From Schistocerca nitens (lineage: Eukaryota > Arthropoda > Insecta > Orthoptera > Acrididae): a stretch of DNA of 64,000 nt. The position numbers and the translations under genes were made by a program. The DNA is taken from positions 166,304,178 through 166,368,177 of the forward strand of contig NC_064622.1 in NCBI RefSeq assembly GCF_023898315.1. Direction: 5' to 3'. Each line of letters begins with the position of its first letter. The first letter of the stretch is position 1. Shown here in pieces: positions 35,097 through 46,885 of the stretch. The notes under the pieces are model-generated. The model ran no database searches, was not told where the DNA came from, and saw only the letters and a list, made by a program, of their open reading frames with translations.

Positions 35097-35297
35097 ACTG
35101 CTGAGCTTACACTAACCTTGATGTTGCCTATCTTGCGCATGGACTACTCAATTTGTATATTTTCCTTATTTTTCCATAGTCCCACACAACTTCTTCCTGT
35201 TTTCTCGATTGATCTGTGTTCAGTTTTTCAAGCCCTATCCACTGTGCCAACTTACAACTAAATCTGAGTGGGGTGCGATGGGGAGGTTCCCTTGTTA

Positions 35298-35589
35298 GTG
35301 TCATTTTGTTGACTATACTGTCTTAAGAAACTATATCCTCCAATGATTATTCAAACTGTTACCCTGGTTGTTGTATCAGTTTAATAAGTATAGTGTCCAC
35401 AGTACAAAATAAAAATAAAAAACATAAAAATAAAAAATAAAAAAATCAGTCGTAGCATAAATACAGAAACAGAAGAAATGGTAAATAATGTTCTTAAAAG
35501 TATAAGTGCTGTTTTTCCATGAATGGTCTCACCTTCAATTTTAAAAAGAGGCAAGTTATTCAATTCTGCACGTGTGGTAAGTGTAAGAC
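35298..35589. other. Spacer with A-rich (AAAAAT)n stretch
   Basis: 35402-35448 is A-rich with AAAAAT units. No gene is seen. Confidence 0.5.
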
Positions 35590-36345
35590 ATGGTGAGGAA
35601 ATAATAAATAGGATGGAGACTTCTGAATTCTTAGGTGTCCATATTGATGAGAATTAAAACTGGAAAAAGCACATTTTGGAACTCCTGAAACAACTTATTT
35701 CAGTCACGATTGTACGTAGAATCATTGTAAATTTTGGGGAGAGACAAATCAGTAAGCTGACATATTTTGCATAGTTTCATTAAATAATGTCCTATGGAAT
35801 AACATTCTGGGAAACTCATCTCTAAGAAAGAATGTTCTTGTTGCTCAAAAATGTGCTGTAAGAGTAATATGTGGTGCTCAGCCACAATCGTCTTGTCCAC
35901 ATCTGTTTAAGGATTTGGTCATTTTGACTATCACAGTAATTTTTCCTTCATGAAGTTTATTGTAAATTATCCACCATGGTTAAAAAACCATGTTGTACGT
36001 AATTACAATATGAAAAAGAAAAATGGCAATCATTACTCTGAGTTAAGGTTGTCTTAAGCACAAAAAGGGGTGCACAATATTGCAACAAAAATTTGTGATT
36101 ACTTACCCAGTGATATAAAAATGTCTGACAGACAGCAACATAAAATTTGAAAACAAACATAAAAATTTTCTCCTTGACAACTTCTGCTCCATAGAAGAAT
36201 TTCTAGTCTTTTAATGCAAAAGAAAGAAAAAAAACCCCACACCTTATAAATGTTGAGCATGTAACCAAATGTACAAATTAATTTAAGATGGAATGTAAAA
36301 TGACTTGTGCCACCATTACAATTTATCATGCAAAATGATCCATGG
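35590..36345 (+). pseudogene. LINE reverse transcriptase C-terminal fragment
   Basis: The + strand reads TSEFLGVHIDEN (35617-35655), a typical YLG-box region of jockey/CR1-type RTs. A SYGITFWE-like segment follows (about 35790-35820), then a KNVL...VICG segment to about 35900. It ends near 36345 with GATCCATGGAACATGAAAC followed by TAAG repeats, a usual 3' end of such LINEs. There are many stops. It is a 5'-truncated, dead copy. Confidence 0.65.
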
Positions 36346-36787
36346 AACATGAAACTAAGTAAGTAACTCACAACTCACTCACTCATAGCCTCTAATGTCC
36401 TTGTCAATGAGACTAAACGCCCTACATTTTTCCATTTTCCCCACCTCCCATGCCCAGACACTCTCTCACCTCTGCCCTCATCTTTGTGTTCTCTCCAGCT
36501 ATTAATCTCATTTCATTCAGTTTCTTTCTTCATTCGCCTTTTCTTCGAGACCTACCTACAACAGATGGTTCAGAACCCCACTCATGATGGAAATGCATTA
36601 GATCAAATGGCATCAATGGCAACATCTTCAGGCTGTCGCCATTGAAACTACTATCGGTGAGCAGTTGTAGCAACAATGATTAACAAAGTACAAAGGGCAA
36701 CTAAAAAAGTTCCAACTAGATAAAAAACAGTAGTGAAACATCTCAGTGAGGAACTTAACTTTGAGCTCATGATAGGAGCATGTAGAG
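36346..36787. other. Unrecognised spacer
   Basis: Nothing is recognised. Its last eight bases are the left target duplication of the hAT element. Confidence 0.5.
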
Positions 36788-38711
36788 CACTGGTTCTCAA
36801 ACTTTTTTCCTCTGAGACCGCTCTTCAGGAGGAAAAATATCACCGCCCACTCCCCCAACGTATTTTATTAATAAAGATAGTTGTATTTCTATATTTTCTT
36901 TTCTGTCTTCTCAATTTTACCAAATTCAATTTAGAAGGACTTTACACAACAGAAACCAAAACTACATGGATTATTATAATGAAAGTATAGAACAAAGTGA
37001 TTATCACATTTTCATTTATTCAAAAAACTGTGACATGAGCAGTATTTACAATTTAGCAAACAAGGATTACAAGAGCATTAAAAATTTTAATTACAAATTT
37101 CACTGTGATGGACGAGCTTGCTTCGAGAAGAATGTTTCTCAAGGAGTGATGTAATACATAAACAGCCACTCGGAATTCTTTGCTTCCATTTAGCTTTGAA
37201 CAGTAGTTCAACTTCATAGCTGCTAAAGCTGAAAAGCCAGTCTTGCACAAGTGCACAAGAATTTTGCTGCAAAAGAAATCATGATCTTCATTGAATTTTG
37301 TCTCTGTGTTGGGAATTCCTTGCTAATATAAATCCAAAACTCCAACAAAGAAATGTCATTAAATTTACTCTTCAGTGAAGTATCACAAGTGAGATCAATA
37401 AATTCTTATTGCTCCTTTATATTCAGACATGATGGTCCACAAGCATTTTTGAATGGATTTTTAATCCAATTAAATTTGTCAAAATTATCACTGAAATAAT
37501 TTTCAAAGTGAACTTTCAGTATTGCAACGTGATGAAGTAGGCAGGCTTTTATCTCCATTGGAAATCCTGGATTATCTGTGTCCTCTAACAGTTATTCTAG
37601 GGTATAGAACATATCTAGCATGCCATATTTCATTTGATTTTGCCACAGCTCTAATTTCTTTATGAACACCTTCACTTTTCCTTTCCAAGATAGTACATTT
37701 GCCTGATTACCTTGAAGTGAATTGTTAAGATACTTAGTTTCTCAGAAATGTCAGTGAGGTAAGTCATATTAAATAGAAAATCTCTGTTGCTGAAACACAC
37801 TTTTCTCTTTTAAGAAACAAAATACCTCATTTCTCAGTTTAAACATTCTTTTTAATACTTTCCCCTTGAAAGCCATTGAGCATTAGTAAAAAAGAGCAGT
37901 TGAGTGAGTTCATCACCCATGTCCTCACATAGCACTCCAGTTTATAGATTTTGCCTTAATACTATTATCTCTTTCCAGAACCATGTGCAACAGTTCATGA
38001 GAGGGTTGGTGAAGTTGTTTAGTGGCTGAAGTTTCCCAGTGTATCATGCAGTGAGTCCAAAGTGTATCAGGAACTACACCTTTAACTTTTGCTAGCAGTC
38101 CACCATTAATTACATAGAGCAAGTGCCATTTGTGCATACTGCATTGCACCTGTTCTATGATATCCTGTTTTGATTAAAAAGGTATTGATCATGTCAAAAA
38201 AGCTTTGAAATGTAGCTGCTTTCAGTACTGGCTCACAGAAAAGCAGTTCCTCTCAAATGTTAAACTCATCACTGAAACAAATATTAGCAATCAAATGAGC
38301 ATGTCCATGAATATCAGTGTCTTCATCCACTTCATCCATTATGCAGTTTATCAATAAACTGCTCACGTAAATTTCCAGAAAAGTCTAAATTTTTCCAGAC
38401 CCTATATCATTAGAGATAGCAATACTTTTCAGCTTTTGAGAAAATAGATCACCAAACAATGTTGATAATAAATCAATTGCTGCTGGTAAAACCAGAGTTT
38501 CTGCATCTGTGTGTGGTTTCTTGCACAATCATGTGAAAAATCTGATAAGAGGCTAAAAGGACATTAGAAATCACATTTGTCATTTCACAAAGTGCTTCTG
38601 GGTAAAATAAAACAGTTTTCTGACAAAAAATTCTTTTGATTGTACATGTTAATTCATGATGTTTAGTTTCAGAATGTCTCTCTAACTTCATAGGATTTAA
38701 GCTATCAGCAG

Positions 38712-38748
<37 letters not shown>

Positions 38749-39298
38749 GGTCTTCAGTCCTGAGACTGGTTTGATGCAGCTCTCAGCAGTTAAAATGGTT
38801 AAATTATGCACTGTGGATGTTCTTCACCTTTGATAGGAGTTTTTGAGAAGCCAAGCAATATATTGTTCTCACCATAACTTTTCATTTTTGCCTTTGGAGT
38901 ATCTCTCTCCCCTCTGTCAGTTGATGGACCACTGGTGTCTTCAACTCTGTCACTAATCAGGAACCACTTCATACTGTTGTCGAGTCATCCTCATAAAGTC
39001 TGAAAGACTGTAAGGAAGCATCGAGATACGCGAGCTAGAGCTTGCACTGCACTTGATGATGATAGTTACGGGTACAGTCACAGTGCAGCCGACAATGGAT
39101 GATTCCACTGACATACCCAGCCTTATCATTTCAAAAAATGCTAAAAATATGACCATAGTTTCATTTTGTTGACCACGTGTGTCATAATGCAGACTTCAGG
39201 AAAATTCAATCCAGATCAATGGCAGAACCCCTGCCCCCTCATCTCCACCCCCATCTCCCTCTCCCCCAGTTACATGCCACACAATTTGAGAACCACTG
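36788..39298 (-). pseudogene. hAT DNA transposon (ZBED5-like transposase remnant)
   Basis: The ends are CACTGGTTCTCAAA and its inverse (TTTGAGAACCACTG). They are flanked by ATGTAGAG (36780-36787) and ATGTAGAA (39299-39306), an 8-bp target duplication with one mismatch; both features are hallmarks of hAT. The minus strand has decayed coding blocks in hAT order. There is a BED-finger end with HSETKHHEL (about 38655-38685), the HCMIHWETSATKQL block (about 38010-38050) and a C-terminal dimerisation segment with CKTGFSALAAMK (about 37210-37245). Many stops and frameshifts occur. A short RTE 3' fragment is inserted at 38714-38782. Confidence 0.8.
38714..38782 (-). mobile_element. 69-bp RTE 3' end with 9-bp target duplication
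   Basis: (GTT)n followed by GTGGTCTTCAGTCCTGAGAC and the GCAGCTCTC end matches the last part of the RTE at 59345-59400. TCAGCAGTT flanks it on both sides (38705-38713 and 38783-38791). It is an extremely 5'-truncated insertion inside the hAT element. Confidence 0.75.
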
Positions 39299-39504
39299 AT
39301 GTAGAAGGACTATGGCTCAAGTTTAAAAGAATGATTGAACATACACTGATAGATATGTACCTAGTAGATGATGGGAGGGATACTTCATAGTATACAGTCA
39401 CTGTAAAGATACAGAGACTCCAGCATAATAAGTTTAAAGCAATGCAAAGGGTTATAGATAGAGAGATATTGCTGTCAAGAAATGTGCATGAAGCCTTCAA
39501 TAAC

Positions 39505-39560
39505 TGTTGTTGTTGTGTTCTTCAGTCCAGAGACTGGTTTGCTGCAGCTCTCAGTATATT
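39505..39560 (-). mobile_element. RTE 3' end fragment
   Basis: GTTGTTGTTGTGTTCTTCAG and CAGAGACTGGTTTGCTGCAGC match the RTE 3' end, minus orientation. The copy is about 55 bases; no clear target duplication is seen. Confidence 0.65.
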
Positions 39561-39789
39561 ATTGAAATGTCTTCCACAAAATCCAAAGAATGCTGGGTGT
39601 ATGTAAATGCTTTTAGCGGCATGAAAGTTCATGTCCAGTCACTCACAGATGAGACAGGAACTGAAAGTAAAGGTGGCAAAGCAGAAGCAGACATGCTTTA
39701 TTCAGTTTCAAATGTTCCTTCACAAAGCAAAATACAGGAGTATTGCCCCTGTTTAATTCTATACCACTGAAAAGTTAAACAAATATTAG

Positions 39790-41090
39790 TTTTCAGTGGC
39801 ATTGAGAAACAGCTGAAATTGTTAAAACTGAACAACGTCCCAGGACCTGGTGGAATCCCTATCAAATTGGCCTATTTAACTACAATCTGCCGTAGATCCC
39901 GCAAACAAAAAACCATGCCCAGTAGTTGGAAAAAAGCACAGGTCACACCTGTTTATAAGAAAAGTAGCAGAAGTGATCCAAAAAAACTACTGTCCAATAT
40001 CCTTTTGACATCCATTTGTTGTACCATCTTAGCTCAAATACAATAAGGTATCTTAAACAGAATGGTCTGCTGCATGCCAACTAGAATGGATCCGAAAATG
40101 TCAGTCATGTGAAACCCAACTCACAATTTTCTCACATGACATTCTGAAAGCCATGACTCAAGACAGTCAGATAGATGCAGTATTTCTTAACTTCTGAAAA
40201 GCATTTGCTGCAGTACCACAGCTACGCTTATCATCAAAAGTGTTGTATATGGTATCAAGTGAAATTTGTGACTGTATTGAGGATTTTTTGGTAAGGAGAA
40301 AGTTATCTTGGATTGAGAGTCATCAACAGATGTAGAAATAATTGTGGGTGTGATCCAGGGAAATGTACTGGGACCCCATGCTGCTCATGTTGTGTATTAA
40401 TTGTCTGATGGATAATATTAATAGAAACATCAGACTGTTTGCAGACGATGCAGTTATCTACAATGAAGTACTGCCTGAAGAAGTTGTGCAAAATTAATAT
40501 GATTTCAGAGTAGTGCAAATATTGGCAGTATGTTTTATTTTTCCAGAAATGTAGTATTAACATGCAGTATCGTATAACTGTAATATAAATGAGTCACTGT
40601 TGGAATTGTTCAACTTGTATAGCTACCTGGGTCTACTGCTCTGTAGAGATATGAAATAGAATGAGCACATAGTTTCAATCATGGGCAAAGCAGGTGGGTG
40701 ACTGGGATCCATTGGTAAAGTACTTGGGAAATGCAATCAGTGTACAAAAGAGACTGCATACAAAACACTCATGTGACCCATCCTAGAATATTGCTCAATG
40801 TGTGGAACCTATACCAAATATGTCTAACAGAGATAATGAATGAATAGAAAGGGGGGACAGCATGGGTGGTCACAGGTTTATTCAACCCATGGGGGAGAGC
40901 ATCATGAAGATGCTGAAAGAACTGAACTGACAGGCAGTTTAAGATAGACAAAAACTATCCTGTGAAAACCTACTTACCGAGTTTCTAAATGAACTTTAAG
41001 GGAAGAATCTAGGAATACATTACAACCCCTTATGTATCACTTAACTGAAGTTTAAAAGAATAGTCCAGAAAAGCCAGTGTGTAAGGAAGT
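39790..41090 (+). pseudogene. LINE reverse transcriptase fragment (jockey type)
   Basis: The + strand reads LNNVPGPGGIPIKL (39825-39866), then VTPVYKKSSRSDPKK (about 39940-39985) and an LLTSICCTIL box (about 40000-40030). RLFADDAVIY follows at 40432-40461, with an intact FADD catalytic core, and YLGLLLCRDMK (about 40623-40655). Stops and frameshifts separate these blocks. The end near 41090 resembles a LINE 3' region. It is a dead copy of a LINE related to, but different from, that at 45640-46885. Confidence 0.7.
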
Positions 41091-41870
41091 GGGATTCCGA
41101 AGTACTGAGGAATGATGAGACACATTTGAAGTTCACTAAAGACTTAGATACTGTGATAAGGAATACCACAGTAGACAGTTCAGTTCAAGATGAGTGGATG
41201 TCTCCAAAAAGAGCAGTTACAGACAGACAGGCAGATATATGTACGATGTGGGAGGTTGGCGAGGAGGAGATAGTGGCATCATCAGTTAACATTGGAAAAT
41301 ACCCTATTCTTGACACACTCACTCATGATATGATTGTGGTTTTTATGCTTTTGTGTCTTCTTAAACTTTTCTTTTATTGTTTGCATTCTTTTCGACAATG
41401 TATAGAAAGAAGAGCAGTACAAGAACTCACCGAATTGGGTGACTCGCTGAAAAATGTCACTCTGAGGTGCTGAAAAACCTGAACTGGAGACACTTGAAGA
41501 TAACACACCAGCAAAATCTTGCTGGTGAAGTATAAGAAACAATATTAAGTGAGGAACCCAGAAATATACTTCAGCACCCTAATTATCACTTCCAAAGAGA
41601 ATATAGAGACGAATTCAGTTCAAAGTTTTGATTTCAATGGCAGCTTTCATACTGATGGGCTAGAACTGGATACCAACATCAAGGATTCTTGAGGAGGAAG
41701 TTGTGACATTGACGAAAATATATATAAATATCATCTGCTTAACCTCAAAAGTTAGCCTACAGTATTCATGTTGCATTCAATCTTGCTGTAGTAGTTTTGT
41801 CTCTAATTTTTATTTTATTGTTTTTGCAGTAATTTGAGAAGGTTCTACTAGGACTTCAATATTTTTCACA
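41091..41870. other. Unrecognised spacer
   Basis: A + strand open frame of about 115 codons (41126-41473) has no recognisable motif, and its second half is hydrophobic. I cannot support it as a gene. Confidence 0.4.
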
Positions 41871-42160
41871 TGATTATCATCTACATCTATATTCTGCAAA
41901 CCAGTGTGACGTGTGGCAGAGGGTGCTTCCCGTTGTATCACTTATTAGGGCTTCTTCCTGTTCCATTCATATGCGGAACATGGGAAAAATGATTGATTAG
42001 CTGCGTCAGTACCTGTAGTACTCAGTCTAATCTTGTCTTTGTAATTCCTATAGAACTGATATGTAGGGGGTTGTTGTATATTCCTAGATCCCTTGCTTAA
42101 AGTAGGTTCCTGAGATTTTTTAAGTTGGCTTTTGCTGGTTAGTTGCATATGTCTTAAAGC
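41871..42160 (-). mobile_element. Jockey-type LINE 3' end fragment
   Basis: CATCTACATCTATATTCTGC followed by GTGTGGCAGAGGGTGCTTCC and the TTCCTGTTCCATTCATATGCG segment is the inverse of the LINE 3' end seen at 46760-46885. It is non-coding. Confidence 0.65.
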
Positions 42161-42689
42161 ATCTACCAGCCCAAAGTTTTCAGCAAAATCACTGTAATGG
42201 ACACCTGCGGGTCACACAAACAGCTGACATCCAGAGTAAGAGAAAAAAAAACTCAAGTCGAAAAATGTTAAAAAATTCATACTTCTACATAAATTGGAAC
42301 ATAAATTGATGGAACGATTTTCGTTAAAAGTATGTCTTACAAATTGTGAGGAAGTCAACTTTGTTGAAGGACAGAAATAAATTTTTATCACGGTACTTGG
42401 TGGGACTTACATAGAAAGAAAACAAAATCCAAAGATAAAAGGGCTCTCTCCGTATATTGTCCTCAGAATATTGTTTGATGTACACATTCACTCGAGCAAA
42501 GAAAAGTTGATGTTTTGAAACGTTTGGCTCTGTTCTATTCTTTCACATCATAGCAGCATGGAAAATTTACAGTAAAACAGTTTTCACCAACTTCCATGAC
42601 GGGTTTTGGTTTGGCCATAAATAAACTCTTTCGTTGCTAGTTCTCTAATTCTAATTCTTCGTATAACGGATTGTATTTTATTACCCAAC

Positions 42690-43760
42690 CTTCACCGTTT
42701 GGTACTGAGTTAATCGAAGTGGCGTGTTGTTCTCTTTATATGTTATAACACGGCCATTTGACGGTCAAGTTTCCTTCCGTTCCTTTTGACGTCCGATCTG
42801 ATTCGACCTTGGTTTGATTTCGAAAGCTTCATCATATGTCTGGAAGTAGTGCAGCTGAATTGGGTACCGGTGACACACGTGCAGCACTTCAGTTTACAAT
42901 TGCAGTAATAAGACCGCTAATAAAGTAAGACAAAGTTAATAATATCAGTTAAACTGTTCGCTTATTTCATCTGAGTATCCATAACGAAAGTCGACCTGTT
43001 CTTGAGGTAATACACTTGTCATATCTTTACGCGACTCGCTTTGAGCGAGCGAATATGATGTGTAGTGTATATATATGAGCGGAGGGGCGTAGTGAGGAGA
43101 GGACGTAATGTCATCCGTTTGGTGAACCCGGAGTCACTATGCAATGATTCTTAAGTGGAATGATGGCAAGTGAAAATTAATAGGATGCAAGCCGTATTAG
43201 TGTTCTGCCAAGAATTGAGCACTGTAGTCCATTTGTTGTGGTTTGTAAGGTTATGTAACTAATTTGACAGTACTTGTAACATTGTTTCCTAATAACCAGC
43301 ACAAAGGAAAGAATAAATGCGAAAGTTTGCTGTATGTGAAATCACTGTGGGTTTTAAACTACTGTGAGCATATTATCATAAAAATAGCAAGAAGTTTTGA
43401 ATTTGACAGTTGTAGAAATGTCATTCATTTAATTTGTTGTATATGCGGCAAACGTTTCTTTTGTCGCTCATTAATAGCGTGCATAACGAGTGCTGAGACT
43501 TACCGGAACAGTGAATCCCGACATAGAAAGACACCAGGTAAATGTATTGTAGTTCTAAAATTACTTCTGACAGTTGGGTAACACATCCTTATACGACTAA
43601 GCCGTCCATATAGCCATTTTATTGACCGCAAGAGCGAAACTGGCAGAAGTAAGCGTTACTGTGGTCGGTGAAATACGTGGATGGTTAAAGTTTAGTAGAT
43701 TGCCGGTTATAATTCTGGCTGTATTACAATTGACATGCCCCGCCCCATATCTTTGCAATT
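42690..43760 (+). promoter_or_regulatory. CpG-rich tract, candidate promoter and first exon region
   Basis: CpG dinucleotides are clearly denser here than in neighbouring sequence. Examples are 42780-42830 and 43030-43120, including GACTCGCTTTGAGCGAGCG. A TATATATA lies at 43069-43076, upstream of GAGCGGAGGGGCG. A good splice-donor match, CAG then GTAAAT, occurs at 43535-43543, ending an open + frame. No transposon is recognised in the tract. A host promoter with a first exon is an inference; a young unrecognised transposon would also be CpG-rich. Confidence 0.35.
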
Positions 43761-44499
43761 ACATTTCTGCAAAGCTGTGTGTGTGTAGAGTTTATTGGTT
43801 ATTTCAAACATGCTCTAAGAAAATCAGCCAGCCAATCACAAACAAAAAATTCTTTTGCTTCAACATTTCCTATGATCTCACCCTACAAGACTTAACAAAA
43901 GAAAATCGTGCATTTCCTTGGGCATGCTGTACAATTGTTCACCAGTTATCAGTGATTTTGTTGGGTTCCCTTTGTTCCTAAGTGGATAAACAAGTGACAC
44001 AACTGAATATTACCGATGTAGCAATCTTGGCAGTAACTCATTTTGCTGCACTTCAGGGTTTTCACTCATGTGGACACACACACACACACTTGTGTGTAAT
44101 GCAAAAGTGAAATAGTCCATTAAGTTAGTGTAATGCTACAGTTGTTCACAAATATATACTGACAAGTGTCCTCCCTTAAATAAACATAAGATAAGTTATT
44201 GGAATTTTGTGGTTAAATATAATTTCATACCACACCACTCTACAACAAAGAAATCTGAATTTCTTGTAACTTTCTTGCCATATGTCCATAATTGTCTCAA
44301 AAACAGCTCTTTAGCAGACCCATGTTCACTATAATGTTTGTGCTGCTGTTATTATATACTTACACCAATGTCAGTTTTCACTGGTAGGCTAATTACAGTA
44401 GATGCTGTATACACATTTTGCACATGGGTCACCTCTGCTGCCTTCCTTAGTGCAGCCTGTGGTCACATGGGCCTTAAACTGACCCTAGTTAGTAAGGAC
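43761..44499. other. Unrecognised spacer
   Basis: Short (CA)n at 44077-44090. No gene is supported. Confidence 0.45.
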
Positions 44500-45140
44500 G
44501 ATAAAGAGATTGAAAAATGTCTTGTACAGTTTTGAAGGTAATCTAAACCATTCTTCCTGCAAGATAGTGGCAAATTCAGGTAGTGATGATTGCATACCCT
44601 ACTATCTAAAGTGGACTACAAAGGCTCAATAATATTGCGATCTGGTGACTGGTGGCGAAGGGAGATGTCAGTTCATCCTCATGCTTACAAAACCAGCCAT
44701 GGGCAGTGCAGACTGTGTGAACAGGGGCCCTGGCATTTTGGAACACAGCATTGCCATTGTGAAGTGAAACAGTGTACCATGGGAATGATGATCTGACTTT
44801 GCACTGCAAGATTTGTGTTGTTAGTAGTGTTAGTGTCATGACTTGCTGACAGGTACTGGTACTGGTATGATGACAAAGGGTGGATATACAAGCACCAGTC
44901 TGCATTAAAGTTGCAGACCATCAACATTGGTCTGGACAAGGTGAACAGGGCTTTGCTTGTAAAGCTGTTTTATTAAAACAACAGTTGTAGTGGTGCTGGG
45001 CTTCATGAGTATTGACCCATTGTAGGGCTATGGAGAGGTCCACTTTCTGCACTGGAATTGAAGAACATAGTTCAGAAGTTCTAATTAGCTGGTAATTTGG
45101 GAATTGCTCCAGAGAGAGTGTGTTGGCCAATAGTGCCACA
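44500..45140 (-). pseudogene. Tc1-like transposase remnant
   Basis: The minus strand reads AVFQNARAPVHT (about 44725-44755). This corresponds to the FQDD-AP-H block of Tc1 transposases, with the catalytic aspartate replaced by N. It is followed by a WF-KHEDEL segment (about 44670-44700), as in the SWFEEHEDEL block of the family. Upstream fragments (45139-44921) are poorly conserved. Frameshifts occur and no terminal repeats are identified. Function is lost. Confidence 0.55.
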
Positions 45141-45639
45141 AATTATTGAAGTTACTGTTGCCATGGCTGACAAAGCTGATAGCAATATACAAACTTAAAG
45201 CAGTGTGCTAGCTGTGTCATGATGGGTGACCATTCCATCATCCACTGTTTGAAAAGTGCTTTGTGCATTTTGTAAATGGTATATTTAGGGTGGCTTCAGG
45301 CTGTTGTGGATGCAGATGATCGTCACACAGAGCAACGTAAATGTGGTACAAAATTAACAAATGTTACCTTCTCATGCGGAAATTCTTTCAGTGGTTTGTT
45401 ATTTTTCTTCCACATGTTTTTACAAATGTTTCCACAAAGTTTTGTTGTCTTATGTTCACGTGTTTTTCAAGGGGGCCTTCTCAAGTAGCAAAAGTTTAAT
45501 TATAACTACCACATATGCAACTTCATGCAAATTCTGGGATGTAATTTTGTTTTACAAAGAGTTCTGTATAGTATTGACTCCTGACTTGCATTTATCACAA
45601 TCTCTTTTTCATCCCAAAGTGACTGGAAAAAAGTGCAGG
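45141..45639. other. Unrecognised spacer
   Basis: No recognisable gene or element. Confidence 0.4.
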
Positions 45640-46885
45640 TGACTTGTGTATATAAGAATGGTAGGACAGGCTTGCAAAATTACAAACACCCCTAACATTG
45701 GTTTGCTACAGAATCATCCGTGAGCATATTCTCAGTTTGAGTATACTAAAATTTCTTGAGACTGAGAAGCTTATGTGCATGAATCAGCATGGTTTTAGAA
45801 AGCATTGCTTGTACGAAACTCGGCTTGCCCTATTCTCACATGATATAGTGTAAACTATGGATGAAGGGCAGTAGGTGTATTCCATATTTCTAGATTTCTT
45901 GAGAGCATTTGATACAGTGCTCCATTGTTAAGTGCCTCAAAGACTTCGTGTGTTATAGCACCCAGTATGTTGTCCTCAATGGCGAGTGTTCATCAGAAAC
46001 GAGGGTACTGTTGGGAGTGCCCCAGGGAAGTGTTGTTATTTGCTATATTCATAAATTATTTGGCAGGCAGGAAGGGCAGCAATCTGCGATTGTTTACTGG
46101 TGCTTGGTGTACAGGAAGGTGTTGAAGTTGAGTTACTGTAGGGGGATAAAAGATGGCTTAGACAAAATTTCTAGTTGGTGTAGAAAAATGTAAGTTAATG
46201 TGGATGAGTAGGGAAACAAACCAATAATGCTCAGATACAGCATTAATAGTGCCCTGCTTAAAAAACCAATAATGTTCAGAAACAGCCCTGCTTGATGCAG
46301 TACTGTCGTTTAAATATCTGGGCATAATGTTGCAAAGTGATATGAAATAGAACAAGCATGTGAATATGTAGTAGGGAAGGCAAATGGTCGACTATAGAGT
46401 TTGTTGATAAAGCTTTGAGAAAATGTGGTTCATTTGTAAAGGAGGTGGCATATGAGACACAAGTGTGACCTGTTCTTGAGTACTTGGGATCCGTACTCAG
46501 TTGCATTAAAAGACGACATCGAAGCAATTCAGAGGTGATTGTTAACAGTAGGTTCAAACAATACATCAGTGTTACAGAGATGCTTCAGAAACTCAAGTGG
46601 CAATCCTTGGAGGGATGGTGATATTCTTTATGGAGGAACATTACTGAGAAAATTTAGAGAGCCGTATTTGAATCTGTCTGCAAAACTGTTCTACTGCCTC
46701 CAAATACATCTTGTGTAAGGATTACGAAGATGAGATATGAGGCATTAGGGCTATAAGGAGGCATATGGCCATTAATTTTTCTCGTGCTCTGTTTGCGACT
46801 GGAACAGGAAGGGAAATTACTATCAGTGGTACAGGCTACCATCTGACATTCATCATATGGAGTATGTATTTAGGTGTAGATTGTT
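45640..46885 (+). pseudogene. Jockey-type LINE, reverse transcriptase to 3' end
   Basis: The + strand reads QHGFRKHCLYETRLALFSHDIV (45790-45855, RT finger/palm), FLDFLRAFDTVLH (about 45890-45930) and LLGVPQGSVV (46009-46038). A decayed FADD region follows (46090-46110), then the YLGIM box (46315-46335) and NKHVN (about 46350). It ends at about 46885 in the family's 3' terminal sequence. Stops and frameshifts are frequent. This copy is collinear with the fragmented minus-strand copy at 4287-17690 and serves as the guide for joining those pieces. Confidence 0.75.

Larger units (their letters stand above)
34333..35294. mobile_element. 962-bp inverted-repeat element with tRNA-like module in each arm, TTA target duplication
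   Basis: The ends are CAAGGGAACCTCCCCATCGC and its inverse, and the arms pair over about 290 bases (34333-34625 with 35005-35294) at high identity. TTA flanks both edges (34330-34332 and 35295-35297), which fits a 3-bp target site. The tRNA-like modules begin exactly 198 bases from each end and point inward. The core (34626-35004) is non-coding. I recognise the whole element as a very abundant locust repeat. PIF/Harbinger is a possible superfamily from the TTA, unproven. Confidence 0.8.

Noticed and set aside
41126..41473. 115-codon open frame as a host gene
   Set aside because: No motif, splice pattern or compositional signal; it follows a decayed LINE 3' region.
43264..43581. 105-codon open frame with a Cys-rich stretch as a zinc finger
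   Set aside because: The cysteine spacing lacks the histidines of a C2H2 finger and the frame has no good start. At most it overlaps an untranslated first exon.
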